This document shows, one piece after another, positions 36,101-44,110 of a DNA stretch of 64,000 nt. The notes beneath the pieces were generated by a model. It worked only from the letters and a program-made list of their open reading frames with translations. It was not told the DNA's origin and ran no database searches. Source of the DNA: Niabella insulamsoli (lineage in GTDB: Bacteria > Bacteroidota > Bacteroidia > Chitinophagales > Chitinophagaceae); the NCBI RefSeq assembly GCF_039652435.2, contig NZ_CP190246.1, positions 930,001 through 994,000 on the forward strand, given 5' to 3'. A program made the translations under genes and the position numbers. The first letter of the stretch is position 1, and every line of letters begins with the position of its first letter.

Positions 36101-36740
36101 CTTGCAAACCAATGATCCGGACATTTTTGCGATCGGCGAGATTGCAGAGTTTCGCGGCGCAGTTTTTGGCATCACGGCCGCCGCAGAGCAGCAGGGGGAA
36201 ATTGTGGCGCAATACCTCAATGGCAATATTTCGCGTTATTATGAAGGCACTTTGCTGATGAATATTTTGAAAGTGCATGGGGCTGACTTTTGTTCGTTGG
36301 GCGAAGTGGAGTGCCCCGACGACCCGGCTTACGAAGAAGTTGTTTTTATAGACAAAGCGAAAAGGTTTTACAAAAAATGTATTATTCACAATGATCGCAT
36401 GGTCGGTGCTATTTTGATCGGCGACAAGAATGAATTTTTAGAGTTTCGCAACCTGATCGAAAATCGAATTGAACTCAGCGAGAAGCGGCTGCAGTTGCTG
36501 CGCGCGGGAAAGCCTTCCGAACCTGTCATTGGGAAACTTTTGTGTAGCTGCAATAATGTGGGCGAAGGTAATCTGGTTAATAAAATCAAAGCAGGTTGCA
36601 AAGATCATTTGCAGTTATGCCAACTCAGTGGAGCGGGCATGGGATGTGGCAGTTGCCGCCCCGAGGTTAAAAAGCTGTTGGAAAAGACCTTAAACGCCAT
36701 TCCTGCGGAAAATGCGGAACCGGAGGAAATAAGTGCCTGA
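33141..36740 (+). CDS. Assimilatory nitrate reductase fused to FAD and [2Fe-2S] reductase modules
   Basis: 1199 residues. Part 1 (about 1-720) is a molybdopterin enzyme of the Nas/Nap type: N-terminal [4Fe-4S] ligands C23-x2-C26-x3-C30 and C58, Mo ligand C152 (NSRLCMSS), and the GHVGKPGSGPLSLTGQPNAMGG motif. Part 2 (from about 727) is a NirB-like pyridine nucleotide-disulfide reductase with VVGAGAGACG and VIIGGGLLGIELAA. Part 3 is a BFD-type [2Fe-2S] domain (C1135, C1137, C1169, C1172). So NAD(P)H-to-molybdenum electron flow could be in one chain, replacing a separate NasB. A cytoplasmic location is expected as no signal peptide is seen. Confidence 0.92.
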   Translation: MSEKSVYSKPVLSADSKPQTTTCCYCGVGCGITATKDKLGKLLVEGNPLHPVNKGMLCSKGMNLHYTVNDTSDRLLYPEMRYAKHQPRQRVSWDAALERTAAVFKTFIEKYGPDSVAFYASGQCLTEEYYVVNKLIKGFIGSNNIDTNSRLCMSSAVVGYKMSLGEDSVPVSYEDVELADVIFVAGANPAWCHPILWRRVEAAKERNPDVKIIVSDPRKTQTCASADLHLQLNPGTDITLHHAIGRVLIENGDIDASFIKENTEGFEKYKTIVFEKTLAEAALICGVEEVLIRKAAAYIGNAKGFITMWTMGLNQSVVGVGKNLSLINLNLITGHVGKPGSGPLSLTGQPNAMGGREVGGLSNLLPAHRDLANEAHRAEVEDFWKVRRGTIPAKPGLTATEMFEALDSGKLKAIWILCTNPLISLPDVRKAEAALKKAKFVVVQEISNKPETLHYADVILPAAAWTEKEGTMTNAERRVSYLNKIVEAPGEALPDAEIICRFAKKMGYPGFDFKSFSEIFDEHAALTKGTNVDISGLDYKTLKSRLSVQWPFTAQHLKAPAGSDLFFGTRRLFTDKKFYTANGKAIIHTADDEHRSEPLGGDFPLILTTGRIRDQWHTMSKTGKVNKLKQHLGASFLEMHPEDAQRRGIKDEAIVVVNSRRGEVRVRAKLTTDIKKGVVFMPMHWGKVLKSDLNRVNNVTNNLLDPKSKEPDYKYTAVEVGLYQRPPQKIIVVGAGAGACGFVKAHRQLNASDEIEVFSKEAYPFYNRVLLPDYITGTLKWDNLVKMTDEEEYAYNIKLHRGVSIESINRENKSVTDSNGVVHRYDLLVMATGSRATMLRDLPDMKGVFTMRSRTDADYFLEHIGGASGRVVIIGGGLLGIELAASLREMDIASTVIQRTSRLMNRQLDPLGSQLLHEELIDKGIDIYYNDEIDRVLGGNTLTGIKLKSGLQIDCAAIVVAIGTTPNVEIAKSAGLTCKRGLVVNEYLQTNDPDIFAIGEIAEFRGAVFGITAAAEQQGEIVAQYLNGNISRYYEGTLLMNILKVHGADFCSLGEVECPDDPAYEEVVFIDKAKRFYKKCIIHNDRMVGAILIGDKNEFLEFRNLIENRIELSEKRLQLLRAGKPSEPVIGKLLCSCNNVGEGNLVNKIKAGCKDHLQLCQLSGAGMGCGSCRPEVKKLLEKTLNAIPAENAEPEEISA

Positions 36741-36782
36741 TCAATTCTATTCGATCTATAGAATCATAAAAAAATTGTACGC

Positions 36783-38273
36783 ATGAAAGGATGCTATACG
36801 ATTAAAATAAACTTTAAGGGCGGCATTATATCGCCGGGCGAGCTGCTTGATATTTTGACGGCGGCCTCCCGCTCCGGCGTAAAGCAGGTGCGTTTTGGAT
36901 TGCGCCAGCAATTGTTGATTCATGTGGAAGAGCAGCTGGGGCCACGTTTCAAGCAGGATTTGGATAGGCTGGATATTTTCTATGAGATTGATGCCGACGA
37001 ACACGCCAATATTATGAGCTCTTATCCAGCTGAAGAAGTGTTTATCAATAACACCTGGCTGAGCGAAGGCGTTTACAAAGATATTCTTGATGAGCTCGAT
37101 CATAAGCCCCGGCTGAAGATCAATATTTCGGATAGCAACCAAAGCTTTACGCCCATGCTGACCGGCAATATCAATTGGGTTGCTGCTCCTCATCTGCCTC
37201 ATTTCTGGCATCTTTTTATTCGCTTTCCCAAAACCAACAGCGTGTTTGAGTGGGATGAAATGGTGTATACCAATGATGTGGCAAAACTTTCCAGGGAGAT
37301 TGAAGCTATTATCCATGCAAGGCCCGATCTTTTTATCGACCATGAAGTGAAAGATGGAGATGCGCTATTTCGGTTGATTGATAAAACAATCTATAGCACG
37401 CGCCCTGCGCCTAAACCGATGTCGCTTCCTTCGTTCAACCTTCCTTATTATGAAGGGTTTAACCGGCACAATAACAAATATTGGCTGGGCGTTTATCGTC
37501 GCAGCGAATTGTTTCCTATCGCTTTCTTAAAAGATCTTTGCCTTCTTTGTTTACAAACCAAAGTCGGGCAACTGTGCTCGACCCCATGGAAATCGATTAT
37601 TATTAAAGGAATTGAGGAGCGTGATAAACAGCTTTGGAGCGCGCTGCTCGACGACCATGAGATCAATATGCGCCACGCGGCCAACGAATTAAATTTTCAG
37701 GTTCAGGATAATGATCCCGCCGCAACCAGGCTCAAAACTTTTTTGGTGCAGAAGCTCAACACGCTGGATGCGCGGACTTTCGGGATTTGCATTGGGATCA
37801 AAACGCAGGCAAAAAGTGAGATTTTTAGCTCCATACTAATCAGGCGTAAACCGCTGATAAGGATTTTTGGGAAGGCATTTTTCCACCTGTATGATATTTT
37901 ATGTGCGAAAGATTTTAACCCCAATGAACGCACGGGTACTGTGTTTGTGAGTAACATCACAAAAATGTACCTGGCTTCCGAATTGCAGGATGCTATTCTA
38001 TGGTTTTATAAAAAGCAAAATGAAAAAGGTTTGCATGTAGCGCCGAAAGCAGCGCAAAAGCCTTCGAAAAAAGCAGAGGCTGTCACGGCGCTCTTTCAAT
38101 GCAAACATTGCCTTACGGTCTATAACAGCGCGTACGGCGATCCGGAAAATGATATCCGGCCCGGTACAAATTTTGAACAGTTGCCGATAGGTTATGGCTG
38201 TCCTACCTGCGATGCACCGAAAGCAGATTATTTTAAAATAAACAGCGCCGACGCGGTGTTGCATGCATCATAA
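36783..38273 (+). CDS. NiR/SiR-like protein with C-terminal rubredoxin domain
   Basis: 496 residues. The N-terminus (ISPGELLDILTAASRSGVKQVRFGLRQQLLIHV) looks like the ferredoxin-like half-domain of nitrite/sulfite reductases. A second such repeat is likely in the middle (KVGQLCSTPWKSIIIKGIEE). No C-x5-C plus C-x3-C siroheme-cluster set is found, so catalysis of nitrite reduction is doubtful. The end is a complete rubredoxin: C440-x2-C443 and C473-x2-C476 with GYGCPTCDAPKADYF. It may shuttle electrons in nitrate assimilation. The stop overlaps the stop of mobA on the other strand by 6 bp. Confidence 0.75.
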   Translation: MKGCYTIKINFKGGIISPGELLDILTAASRSGVKQVRFGLRQQLLIHVEEQLGPRFKQDLDRLDIFYEIDADEHANIMSSYPAEEVFINNTWLSEGVYKDILDELDHKPRLKINISDSNQSFTPMLTGNINWVAAPHLPHFWHLFIRFPKTNSVFEWDEMVYTNDVAKLSREIEAIIHARPDLFIDHEVKDGDALFRLIDKTIYSTRPAPKPMSLPSFNLPYYEGFNRHNNKYWLGVYRRSELFPIAFLKDLCLLCLQTKVGQLCSTPWKSIIIKGIEERDKQLWSALLDDHEINMRHAANELNFQVQDNDPAATRLKTFLVQKLNTLDARTFGICIGIKTQAKSEIFSSILIRRKPLIRIFGKAFFHLYDILCAKDFNPNERTGTVFVSNITKMYLASELQDAILWFYKKQNEKGLHVAPKAAQKPSKKAEAVTALFQCKHCLTVYNSAYGDPENDIRPGTNFEQLPIGYGCPTCDAPKADYFKINSADAVLHAS

Positions 38274-38849
38274 GCCATTCAAATCGGCGTGCGCATTGAC
38301 GTTTTGAAAATAGGGTTGTTGATTGTCTTTTAGCGCAAGCGTTGCCACATTGAGGTGGTCGAGCACAAATTTCATAGCAAATTTCTTCAGTTGTTTTTGC
38401 TGAATCATGGCCATAATTTTTGTTAATGCAGTTGAAGTGTAGATGGCGCAAAGCGGTTCGGGCTCGCCCGAGTTGGTAAACAGGTAAGCATCAGCGGTTG
38501 CGGCATCGGCCAGCTGATAAAGTTCTTTGAGTAAAAAAGTTTCCATGCGTGGCATGTCACAGGCCAGTATAAATAAATCTTCGGAGGGGCAGGCAATATG
38601 GGCGCTCATCAAGCCCAGCAGCGGCCCTTTTAGTTCAAGTGCGTTATTGTCTGTAACCCGCTCCAGTTCAGGGAAAGCTGTGGCATAAGCGTCGATTTGC
38701 GAGAAGTTGATCGAAAGCTTAACCGGGATTTTTAACGCGCTCAGTTTATCTACAGCCGCCATTGCCCAGTGGGTTTCCTCGGTGATTAATAAACCTTTGT
38801 CGCTGCCCATCCGTAGGCTCTGTCCGCCGCAAAGTACCATGCCTGTCAT
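38268..38849 (-). CDS. mobA: Molybdenum cofactor guanylyltransferase
   Basis: 193 residues. The nucleotide-binding start MTGMVLCGGQSLRMGSDKG matches MobA (LAGG-x-S-x-RMG-x-DK). FILACDMPRME holds the metal-binding Asp of this fold. It joins GMP to Mo-molybdopterin, giving the bis-MGD cofactor used by the nitrate reductase fusion next door. It is convergent with that operon and divergent from the MOSC/moa genes. Confidence 0.93.
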   Translation of the reverse strand: MTGMVLCGGQSLRMGSDKGLLITEETHWAMAAVDKLSALKIPVKLSINFSQIDAYATAFPELERVTDNNALELKGPLLGLMSAHIACPSEDLFILACDMPRMETFLLKELYQLADAATADAYLFTNSGEPEPLCAIYTSTALTKIMAMIQQKQLKKFAMKFVLDHLNVATLALKDNQQPYFQNVNAHADLNGL

Positions 38850-38960
38850 TGCAAAAATTGGTTGAGTGGGTGATAATGTTTTACCGGCATCGAAGTTCGG
38901 AAACTGTTTTTAAAAGGTGTACTTTCACCAGACATTTTTTACCACGATAAAATCGCCTTC

Positions 38961-39782
38961 ATGTATTTTATAAGCGACTTATATATTTATCCGGTGAAGT
39001 CCCTGAGCGGTATTCGGTTAGAGCAGGCAAAGCTCACAGATCGCGGCTTTCAATATGATCGGAGATTTGTTTTAATTGATGAAAATAACCGGTTTCTTTC
39101 GCAGCGGGAGTTGCCAAAAATGACTTTGCTTCAACCGGTTATTTCCGGCGATAAGCTTTTTATTTTTGAGAAAAGAAACGCAGGTGATGTGTTTGAACTG
39201 CCTTTGCAGCCTGACTCTGGAAAAGAATGCCCTGTTCAAATGTTCAAAGATGTGAGTCGGGGTGTCCTGGTCGACGAAGCGGCAGACCGGTGGTTTTCAA
39301 AAAAGCTTGGCGTTGCGTGCCGGCTGGTTTATATGCCCGATGAAGTGAGGCGGCCTGTGGATGCCGATTTTGCTATCAACGGGGATATTGCCGGGTTTTC
39401 CGATGGTTATCCGTTGTTGATGATTGGCCAGGCTTCTCTAAATGATTTAAACAGCAGGCTCGAATGGCCGGTTCCCATGAACCGCTTCCGGCCAAATTTG
39501 GTGGTGTCTGGCGCTGCCCCTTTCGAAGAAGATACGATGAAGGCGTTTACTATCAATGGCGTTTCTTTCTATGCAGTAAAATCCTGCGCTCGTTGCGTTA
39601 TCACAACCATTGATCAGGAAAGTGGCCACCAGGGCAGGGAACCATTAAAGACGCTATCAACTTACCGGAATCTTGAGAAGCGCATTTGTTTTGGCCAGAA
39701 TGTTTTATTTAATGGCTCAGGTGAAATAAAAGTCGGAGATTTGTTAGAGGTAGCTCAGCGCCAGCCTCATTTGTTTGAATAG
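38961..39782 (+). CDS. MOSC-domain protein, YcbX/mARC-like
   Basis: 273 residues. The N-terminal MOSC_N domain reads DLYIYPVKSLSGIRLEQAKLTDRGFQYDRRFVLID (in part), and the MOSC domain has the key Cys in VKSCARCVITTID, followed by PLKTLSTYRN. Members bind Mo cofactor through that Cys and reduce N-hydroxylated compounds or serve in cofactor sulfuration. No ferredoxin domain is attached, unlike E. coli YcbX. It opens the moa operon (moaA follows after 8 bp). Confidence 0.88.
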   Translation: MYFISDLYIYPVKSLSGIRLEQAKLTDRGFQYDRRFVLIDENNRFLSQRELPKMTLLQPVISGDKLFIFEKRNAGDVFELPLQPDSGKECPVQMFKDVSRGVLVDEAADRWFSKKLGVACRLVYMPDEVRRPVDADFAINGDIAGFSDGYPLLMIGQASLNDLNSRLEWPVPMNRFRPNLVVSGAAPFEEDTMKAFTINGVSFYAVKSCARCVITTIDQESGHQGREPLKTLSTYRNLEKRICFGQNVLFNGSGEIKVGDLLEVAQRQPHLFE

Positions 39783-39790
39783 AAGTCAAT

Positions 39791-40771
39791 ATGTTAGTCG
39801 ATCGATATAACAGAGTTCATAATTACTTAAGAATATCTTTAACGGATAATTGCAACTTCCGTTGTTTCTATTGCATGCCGGAGGAGCATTATTCGTTCAT
39901 GCCCAAAGCATCGCTGATGCAGGCGGCAGAAATTGAAAAATTGGCAAAAGTATTTGTCGAGTTAGGCGTTGATAAGATTCGCCTCACCGGCGGAGAGCCT
40001 CTTGTGCGAAAAGATGCACCACAGATTATTGAGGCCTTAGGTAAACTCCCGGTATCACTAACCTTGACAACCAATGGCGTAAGATTACATGAATTCAAAA
40101 ACGTGTTGCGTAGCGCAGGTGTTGCTTCGCTCAACATCAGTTTGGACACATTGGACGCTGATAAATTCCAGCTCATAACACGCAGGGATAATTTTCAAAC
40201 TGTCATGAATAATATTGATCTGATGTTAGAGATGGGTGTTTACGTGAAAGTGAATGTGGTGGTGATGGCGGGGTTGAATGATCAGGAGATTATTGATTTT
40301 ATTGCGTGGACAAAGCATAAACCAGTACATGTAAGGTTTATTGAATTTATGCCTTTCGCTGGCAATAAATGGACCAGTAACAAAGTGTTTACCTGGCAAC
40401 AGATATTGGAAAAAGCCTCAGAAGCATTCTCTTTTCTGCCATTAAAAAATGAGAAAAATGCCACGGCTAAAGGCTATATCGTCCCCGGGCACGCCGGAAC
40501 TTTTGCCGTGATCAGTACAATGAGCGCCCCATTTTGCGACACATGTAATCGTATGCGCCTGACCGCAGATGGCAAATTGAAAAACTGCCTTTTTGCAAAA
40601 GATGAAACAGATCTTTTAACAGCCATGCGCAGCGGCGAAAATGTGGAAGATCTGATAAGAAAAAATATCAAAGCGAAGGCGGCTGCATTGGGCGGCCAGT
40701 TTCCCGAAACTTTTGAAACCTTAAACAGTGAAGAGGTGATCAACAGAAGCATGATCGCCATTGGGGGTTAA
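39791..40771 (+). CDS. moaA: GTP 3',8-cyclase
   Basis: 326 residues. The radical SAM cluster is C21-x3-C25-x2-C28 (DNCNFRCFYCMPEE). The second cluster motif is FCDTCNRMRLTADGKLKNCLF (C-x2-C-x13-C). LTGGEPLVRKD lies after the first strand, and the chain ends in Gly-Gly, which MoaA needs. It starts molybdopterin synthesis from GTP. It is followed by moeA after 7 bp. Confidence 0.96.
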   Translation: MLVDRYNRVHNYLRISLTDNCNFRCFYCMPEEHYSFMPKASLMQAAEIEKLAKVFVELGVDKIRLTGGEPLVRKDAPQIIEALGKLPVSLTLTTNGVRLHEFKNVLRSAGVASLNISLDTLDADKFQLITRRDNFQTVMNNIDLMLEMGVYVKVNVVVMAGLNDQEIIDFIAWTKHKPVHVRFIEFMPFAGNKWTSNKVFTWQQILEKASEAFSFLPLKNEKNATAKGYIVPGHAGTFAVISTMSAPFCDTCNRMRLTADGKLKNCLFAKDETDLLTAMRSGENVEDLIRKNIKAKAAALGGQFPETFETLNSEEVINRSMIAIGG

Positions 40772-40778
40772 TTATCTT

Positions 40779-41963
40779 ATGATTAGCGTATCAGCCGCGA
40801 AGCAGAAAATAGACGAATATGTATCGGCGTTAAATCCGGTGCGCCTGCCGCTTGCAGAGGCAGCGGGGAAGGTTTTAGCGCAGGATGTTTGTTCTAAGGT
40901 CTATGTGCCGGGCTTTCAACAATCGGCAATGGACGGTTATGCGTTTTCTTTTGCAGATTGGAGTAGCGGTGCGCAGCTTAAAATAGTGGGGGAACACCAG
41001 GCGGGAACAGATCAGATTATTTCCATTCAAAAAGGCGAGGCGGTTCGCATTTTCACAGGAGCGCCCTTGCCGACCGGCGCTGACACCGTGGTCATGCAGG
41101 AAAAAACTTCTGTCCTTGATTCCAATTTGACAATTGAAGACGAGAAATTGATAAAAGCCGGCAATGTGCGCCCGGCAGGGTCAGAAATAAAAAAGAATGA
41201 ATGTGCGCTCAAGTCTGGCGACTTGTTAACGCCTGCCGCGGTTGGCCTGCTCGCAGCAGTAGGGGTCGATGAAGTTTTAGTGTATCCGCATCCGGAAACT
41301 ACCATCATTGTCACGGGTAAGGAGCTGATGGCGCCGGGGCAGCCACTGGCTTATGGCCAGATATACGAATCCAATTCATTCATGCTGGGCGCGGCTCTGC
41401 GGCAAGCTGGCATCCAGCGGTTTGGTCGGTCGCAGGCTGATGACGATCTGGCGATCCTGACGTCCTTACTTGCTAATGCGCTGGAAAAGTCTGATCTTGT
41501 TTTGCTGACCGGCGGTATCAGTGTGGGCGATTATGATTTTGTGCTGAAGGCAGCCGAGGCCTGCGGCGTCCAGCAGGTATTTTATAAGGTAAAGCAAAGG
41601 CCGGGCAAGCCGCTGTTTTTCGGCACGGCAAGTGGTAAATTTGTTTTTGGGCTGCCTGGAAATCCGGCTTCTGTGCTTACCTGTTTTTATCAATATGTGT
41701 TGCCTGCGATTGCGCGGCTTTCAGGCCGCCCCAACCCGTTGAGTGCGCGTACCGGCCGGCTGAAAAATGATTACGAAAAAAAGCACCCGTTAGTACATTT
41801 TTTAAAAGGATGGTATGACGACGATACCGTAGCAATCCTCGAAGCGCAGGAGTCGTATCGCCTGCGGTCTTTTGCCCGCGCTAATTGTTTGATAGCGTTA
41901 GATGAAGCTGCAAAAAATTACCCCGCGGGCGCTTCGGTTACGTTTTACCCCTTACCTTTTTAA
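40779..41963 (+). CDS. moeA: Molybdopterin molybdotransferase
   Basis: 394 residues from ATG 40779; a TTG 18 nt upstream overlaps moaA and is rejected. QQSAMDGYAF, IFTGAPLPTGADTVVMQE, LLTGGISVGDYDFV and FGLPGNPASVLTCFYQYV are the standard motifs of MoeA. It inserts molybdate into adenylated molybdopterin. The MogA-type partner is present as the C-terminal half of the moaC-moaB fusion. Confidence 0.95.
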   Translation: MISVSAAKQKIDEYVSALNPVRLPLAEAAGKVLAQDVCSKVYVPGFQQSAMDGYAFSFADWSSGAQLKIVGEHQAGTDQIISIQKGEAVRIFTGAPLPTGADTVVMQEKTSVLDSNLTIEDEKLIKAGNVRPAGSEIKKNECALKSGDLLTPAAVGLLAAVGVDEVLVYPHPETTIIVTGKELMAPGQPLAYGQIYESNSFMLGAALRQAGIQRFGRSQADDDLAILTSLLANALEKSDLVLLTGGISVGDYDFVLKAAEACGVQQVFYKVKQRPGKPLFFGTASGKFVFGLPGNPASVLTCFYQYVLPAIARLSGRPNPLSARTGRLKNDYEKKHPLVHFLKGWYDDDTVAILEAQESYRLRSFARANCLIALDEAAKNYPAGASVTFYPLPF

Positions 41964-41975
41964 TCTCATACTACA

Positions 41976-42707
41976 ATGGATATTTCTTATTTATTTTTTA
42001 TCCTGCTTTTTGTTGTTGCATTTTTATACGCCTCCGTCGGGCACGGCGGCGCAAGCGGCTATTTGGCGCTAATGGCTATTTTTGGTGTTGCTACGGCGGT
42101 GATGAAACCTACTGCGCTATTGCTCAACCTGTTTGTTTCCATGGTGTCATTTATTCAATTTTACAGGGGCGGTTACTTTAAAGCTAAATTATTTTTACCG
42201 TTCGCGCTTGCATCTATTCCGCTGGCTTTTGTTGGCGGGTTGATACATGTCGATGCGTCTTTCTATAAAAAAATATTGGGGCTTTTGCTTTTAATCCCCA
42301 TTGCGCGGTTTATTTTTTTTCAAAACATAAAAACACAAAATACAAAAACGCCGAACCTGCCGCTTGCGCTTTTGATAGGCGCCGCTATTGGGTTGTTGTC
42401 GGGGTTGATTGGTATCGGCGGTGGCATTATTTTATCACCGGTGTTGCTGTTACTGGGTTGGGCCAATATGAAAGAGGCGGCCGCGGTTAGCGCATTATTC
42501 ATTTTTGTTAATTCATCGGCGGGCCTGGCAGGTCAGCTTACGCAGGGGGTGCAATTTACGGATCAGATGTACGCCTGTGTGATCGTCGCGTTTTCAGGCG
42601 GCCTTTTCGGCGCTTATTTCGGGGCGTTGAAGTTTAAACATGATGTGCTGCGTTATGTGCTGTCCACGGTTTTATTGGTGGCTGTTTTTAAATTGTTTCT
42701 TACTTAA
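41976..42707 (+). CDS. TauE/SafE-family permease
   Basis: 243 residues with 7-8 membrane helices. The N-terminal YASVGHGGASGYLALMAIFGV and the central GLLSGLIGIGGGIILSPVLLLLGWANMKEAAAVSALFIFVNS (in part) are the two halves of the TauE/SafE repeat. Members move sulfite, sulfoacetate or other anions, or are uncharacterised. It lies between moeA (12-bp gap) and moaD, so an anion linked to Mo cofactor or nitrate/nitrite use is possible. Exact substrate unknown. Confidence 0.88.
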   Translation: MDISYLFFILLFVVAFLYASVGHGGASGYLALMAIFGVATAVMKPTALLLNLFVSMVSFIQFYRGGYFKAKLFLPFALASIPLAFVGGLIHVDASFYKKILGLLLLIPIARFIFFQNIKTQNTKTPNLPLALLIGAAIGLLSGLIGIGGGIILSPVLLLLGWANMKEAAAVSALFIFVNSSAGLAGQLTQGVQFTDQMYACVIVAFSGGLFGAYFGALKFKHDVLRYVLSTVLLVAVFKLFLT

Positions 42708-42737
42708 CATGATAATTGATTTTACATCAATTTCCCA

Positions 42738-42766
42738 TTGCCAACGTAATGGGTTCCGTAAATTTG
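42738..42766 (+). promoter_or_regulatory. Internal promoter before moaD
   Basis: TTG (42738-42740), 18 nt, TAAATTTG (42759-42766) fits the Bacteroidota consensus. It ends 4 nt before the moaD ATG, so it may give a leaderless moaD transcript independent of moaA-moeA. Confidence 0.6.
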
Positions 42767-42770
42767 AATT

Positions 42771-43001
42771 ATGCCAATAAATGTTTTATTTTTTGGGCCG
42801 CTTGCGGAGATCGGAGGAAGCAGGATTGAAATGCCTCTCGTCGCTTCTGTGCTTGAACTGGAAGCCGTGCTGTACGAAAAATTTCCGCAGTTGAAAGAAA
42901 AGAAGTATGTGGTTTCGGTTAATAAAAAAATGATTGCCGAAAATGCGCAGCTTCATGACGGATGTACGGTGGCGCTGTTGCCGCCATTTTCGGGAGGATA
43001 A
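42771..43001 (+). CDS. moaD: Molybdopterin synthase sulfur-carrier subunit
   Basis: 76 residues with the ubiquitin-like pattern INVLFFGPLAEIGG and YVVSVNKKMI, ending in VALLPPFSGG. The C-terminal Gly-Gly is the site of adenylation and thiocarboxylation by MoeB. It gives sulfur to precursor Z with MoaE. moeB follows with only 2 nt between stop and start. Confidence 0.93.
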   Translation: MPINVLFFGPLAEIGGSRIEMPLVASVLELEAVLYEKFPQLKEKKYVVSVNKKMIAENAQLHDGCTVALLPPFSGG

Positions 43002-43003
43002 CT

Positions 43004-44110
43004 ATGAGCCATCACGATTTATATGCAAGATATCAAAGGCAGCTGGGGCTGAAAGGTTTTGGAGTCGAAGCCCAGCAAAAATTAGCACGGGCGCGGGTAT
43101 TGGTGGCAGGCGCTGGCGGGCTCGGCTGCCCACTGTTACAATATCTTGCGGCAGCCGGCGTAGGCTGTATCGGCGTGATCGACGACGATCGCGTGTCGGT
43201 TTCGAATTTGCACAGGCAGGTTTTATTTTCAACCGCCGATATCGGGGAGCAAAAAGCAGTGATTGCCGGCAGGAAAATAAAACAAATCAATCCGGAAATA
43301 GATGTTCAGGTATATGCCGACCGACTGAACGTGGAAAATGTAATCGGGCTGGTCAGCGAGTATGATATAGTGGTCGATGGTACCGATAATTTTTCGACGC
43401 GATATTTGATAAACGACGTCTGTGTATGGCTGGGTAAGCCTTTGGTTTATGGCGCCGTGTCGCAGTTTGAAGGGCAGCTGACGGTGCTGAACTGGAAAGC
43501 TAATCCAGGCGAATTAAGGCCTGTTCAATACCGCGACCTTTTTTTGGAACCTCCATCGGGTATTCGCAATTGTGAAGAAGAAGGCGTTTTAGGCGTTTTG
43601 CCAGGATTGATCGGCGTGCTAATGGCCACCGAAGTTATCAAGCTAATTACCGGCATCGGCGAGGTGCTGAACGGCCGTTTACTGTTGTATAACTTGCTGA
43701 CCCACCAAACTTACGAAATGGCATTAAGCGTAAACGAGGCGGCGAATGCTTTTATACCTAAGTCGACAGCGGACCTTAAAGCCTATTTTACTGAAGATGC
43801 TTGCAGCGGGGCGTTGAATGAAATCGACGCAGCAACTTTTGATAAATGGATGAAAAGCTCCGGTGTTTTAGCAATCGACGTCAGAGAACCAGGGGAAGCG
43901 CCTATTGTAACATCATTCCCACATATGAATATACCGGCGGGATGCATTGAACAGCAACTTCCGTTAACAGATAAAAAATCGATCGTCTTATTTTGTAAAT
44001 CGGGACAGCGCAGCGCTGAGGCAGCCAAAAAGCTGACAAAGGCTTTTGCGCACATTGATTTTTTTAGCCTGCGCGGTGGCCTCGATCAATATCTTTCAAA
44101 AATACAATGA
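43004..44110 (+). CDS. moeB: MoaD adenylyltransferase with C-terminal rhodanese domain
   Basis: 368 residues from ATG 43004. The ThiF/MoeB domain has VLVAGAGGLGCPLLQYLAAAG and the VDGTDNFSTRYLINDVCVWLGKPLVYGAV stretch (in part). The zinc-binding Cys pair that most homologues have (P-C-Y-R-C-L-F) is replaced by PVQYRDLF here. The C-terminal rhodanese has active Cys in FCKSGQRSAEAA, so it may supply persulfide sulfur to MoaD. It overlaps moaE by 4 nt (ATGA). Confidence 0.93.
   Translation: MSHHDLYARYQRQLGLKGFGVEAQQKLARARVLVAGAGGLGCPLLQYLAAAGVGCIGVIDDDRVSVSNLHRQVLFSTADIGEQKAVIAGRKIKQINPEIDVQVYADRLNVENVIGLVSEYDIVVDGTDNFSTRYLINDVCVWLGKPLVYGAVSQFEGQLTVLNWKANPGELRPVQYRDLFLEPPSGIRNCEEEGVLGVLPGLIGVLMATEVIKLITGIGEVLNGRLLLYNLLTHQTYEMALSVNEAANAFIPKSTADLKAYFTEDACSGALNEIDAATFDKWMKSSGVLAIDVREPGEAPIVTSFPHMNIPAGCIEQQLPLTDKKSIVLFCKSGQRSAEAAKKLTKAFAHIDFFSLRGGLDQYLSKIQ

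Noticed and set aside
36756..37343. A 195-codon minus-strand frame opposite the start of the rubredoxin-tail gene
   Set aside because: Antisense to a well-supported gene with a rubredoxin domain; no homology seen and no promoter.
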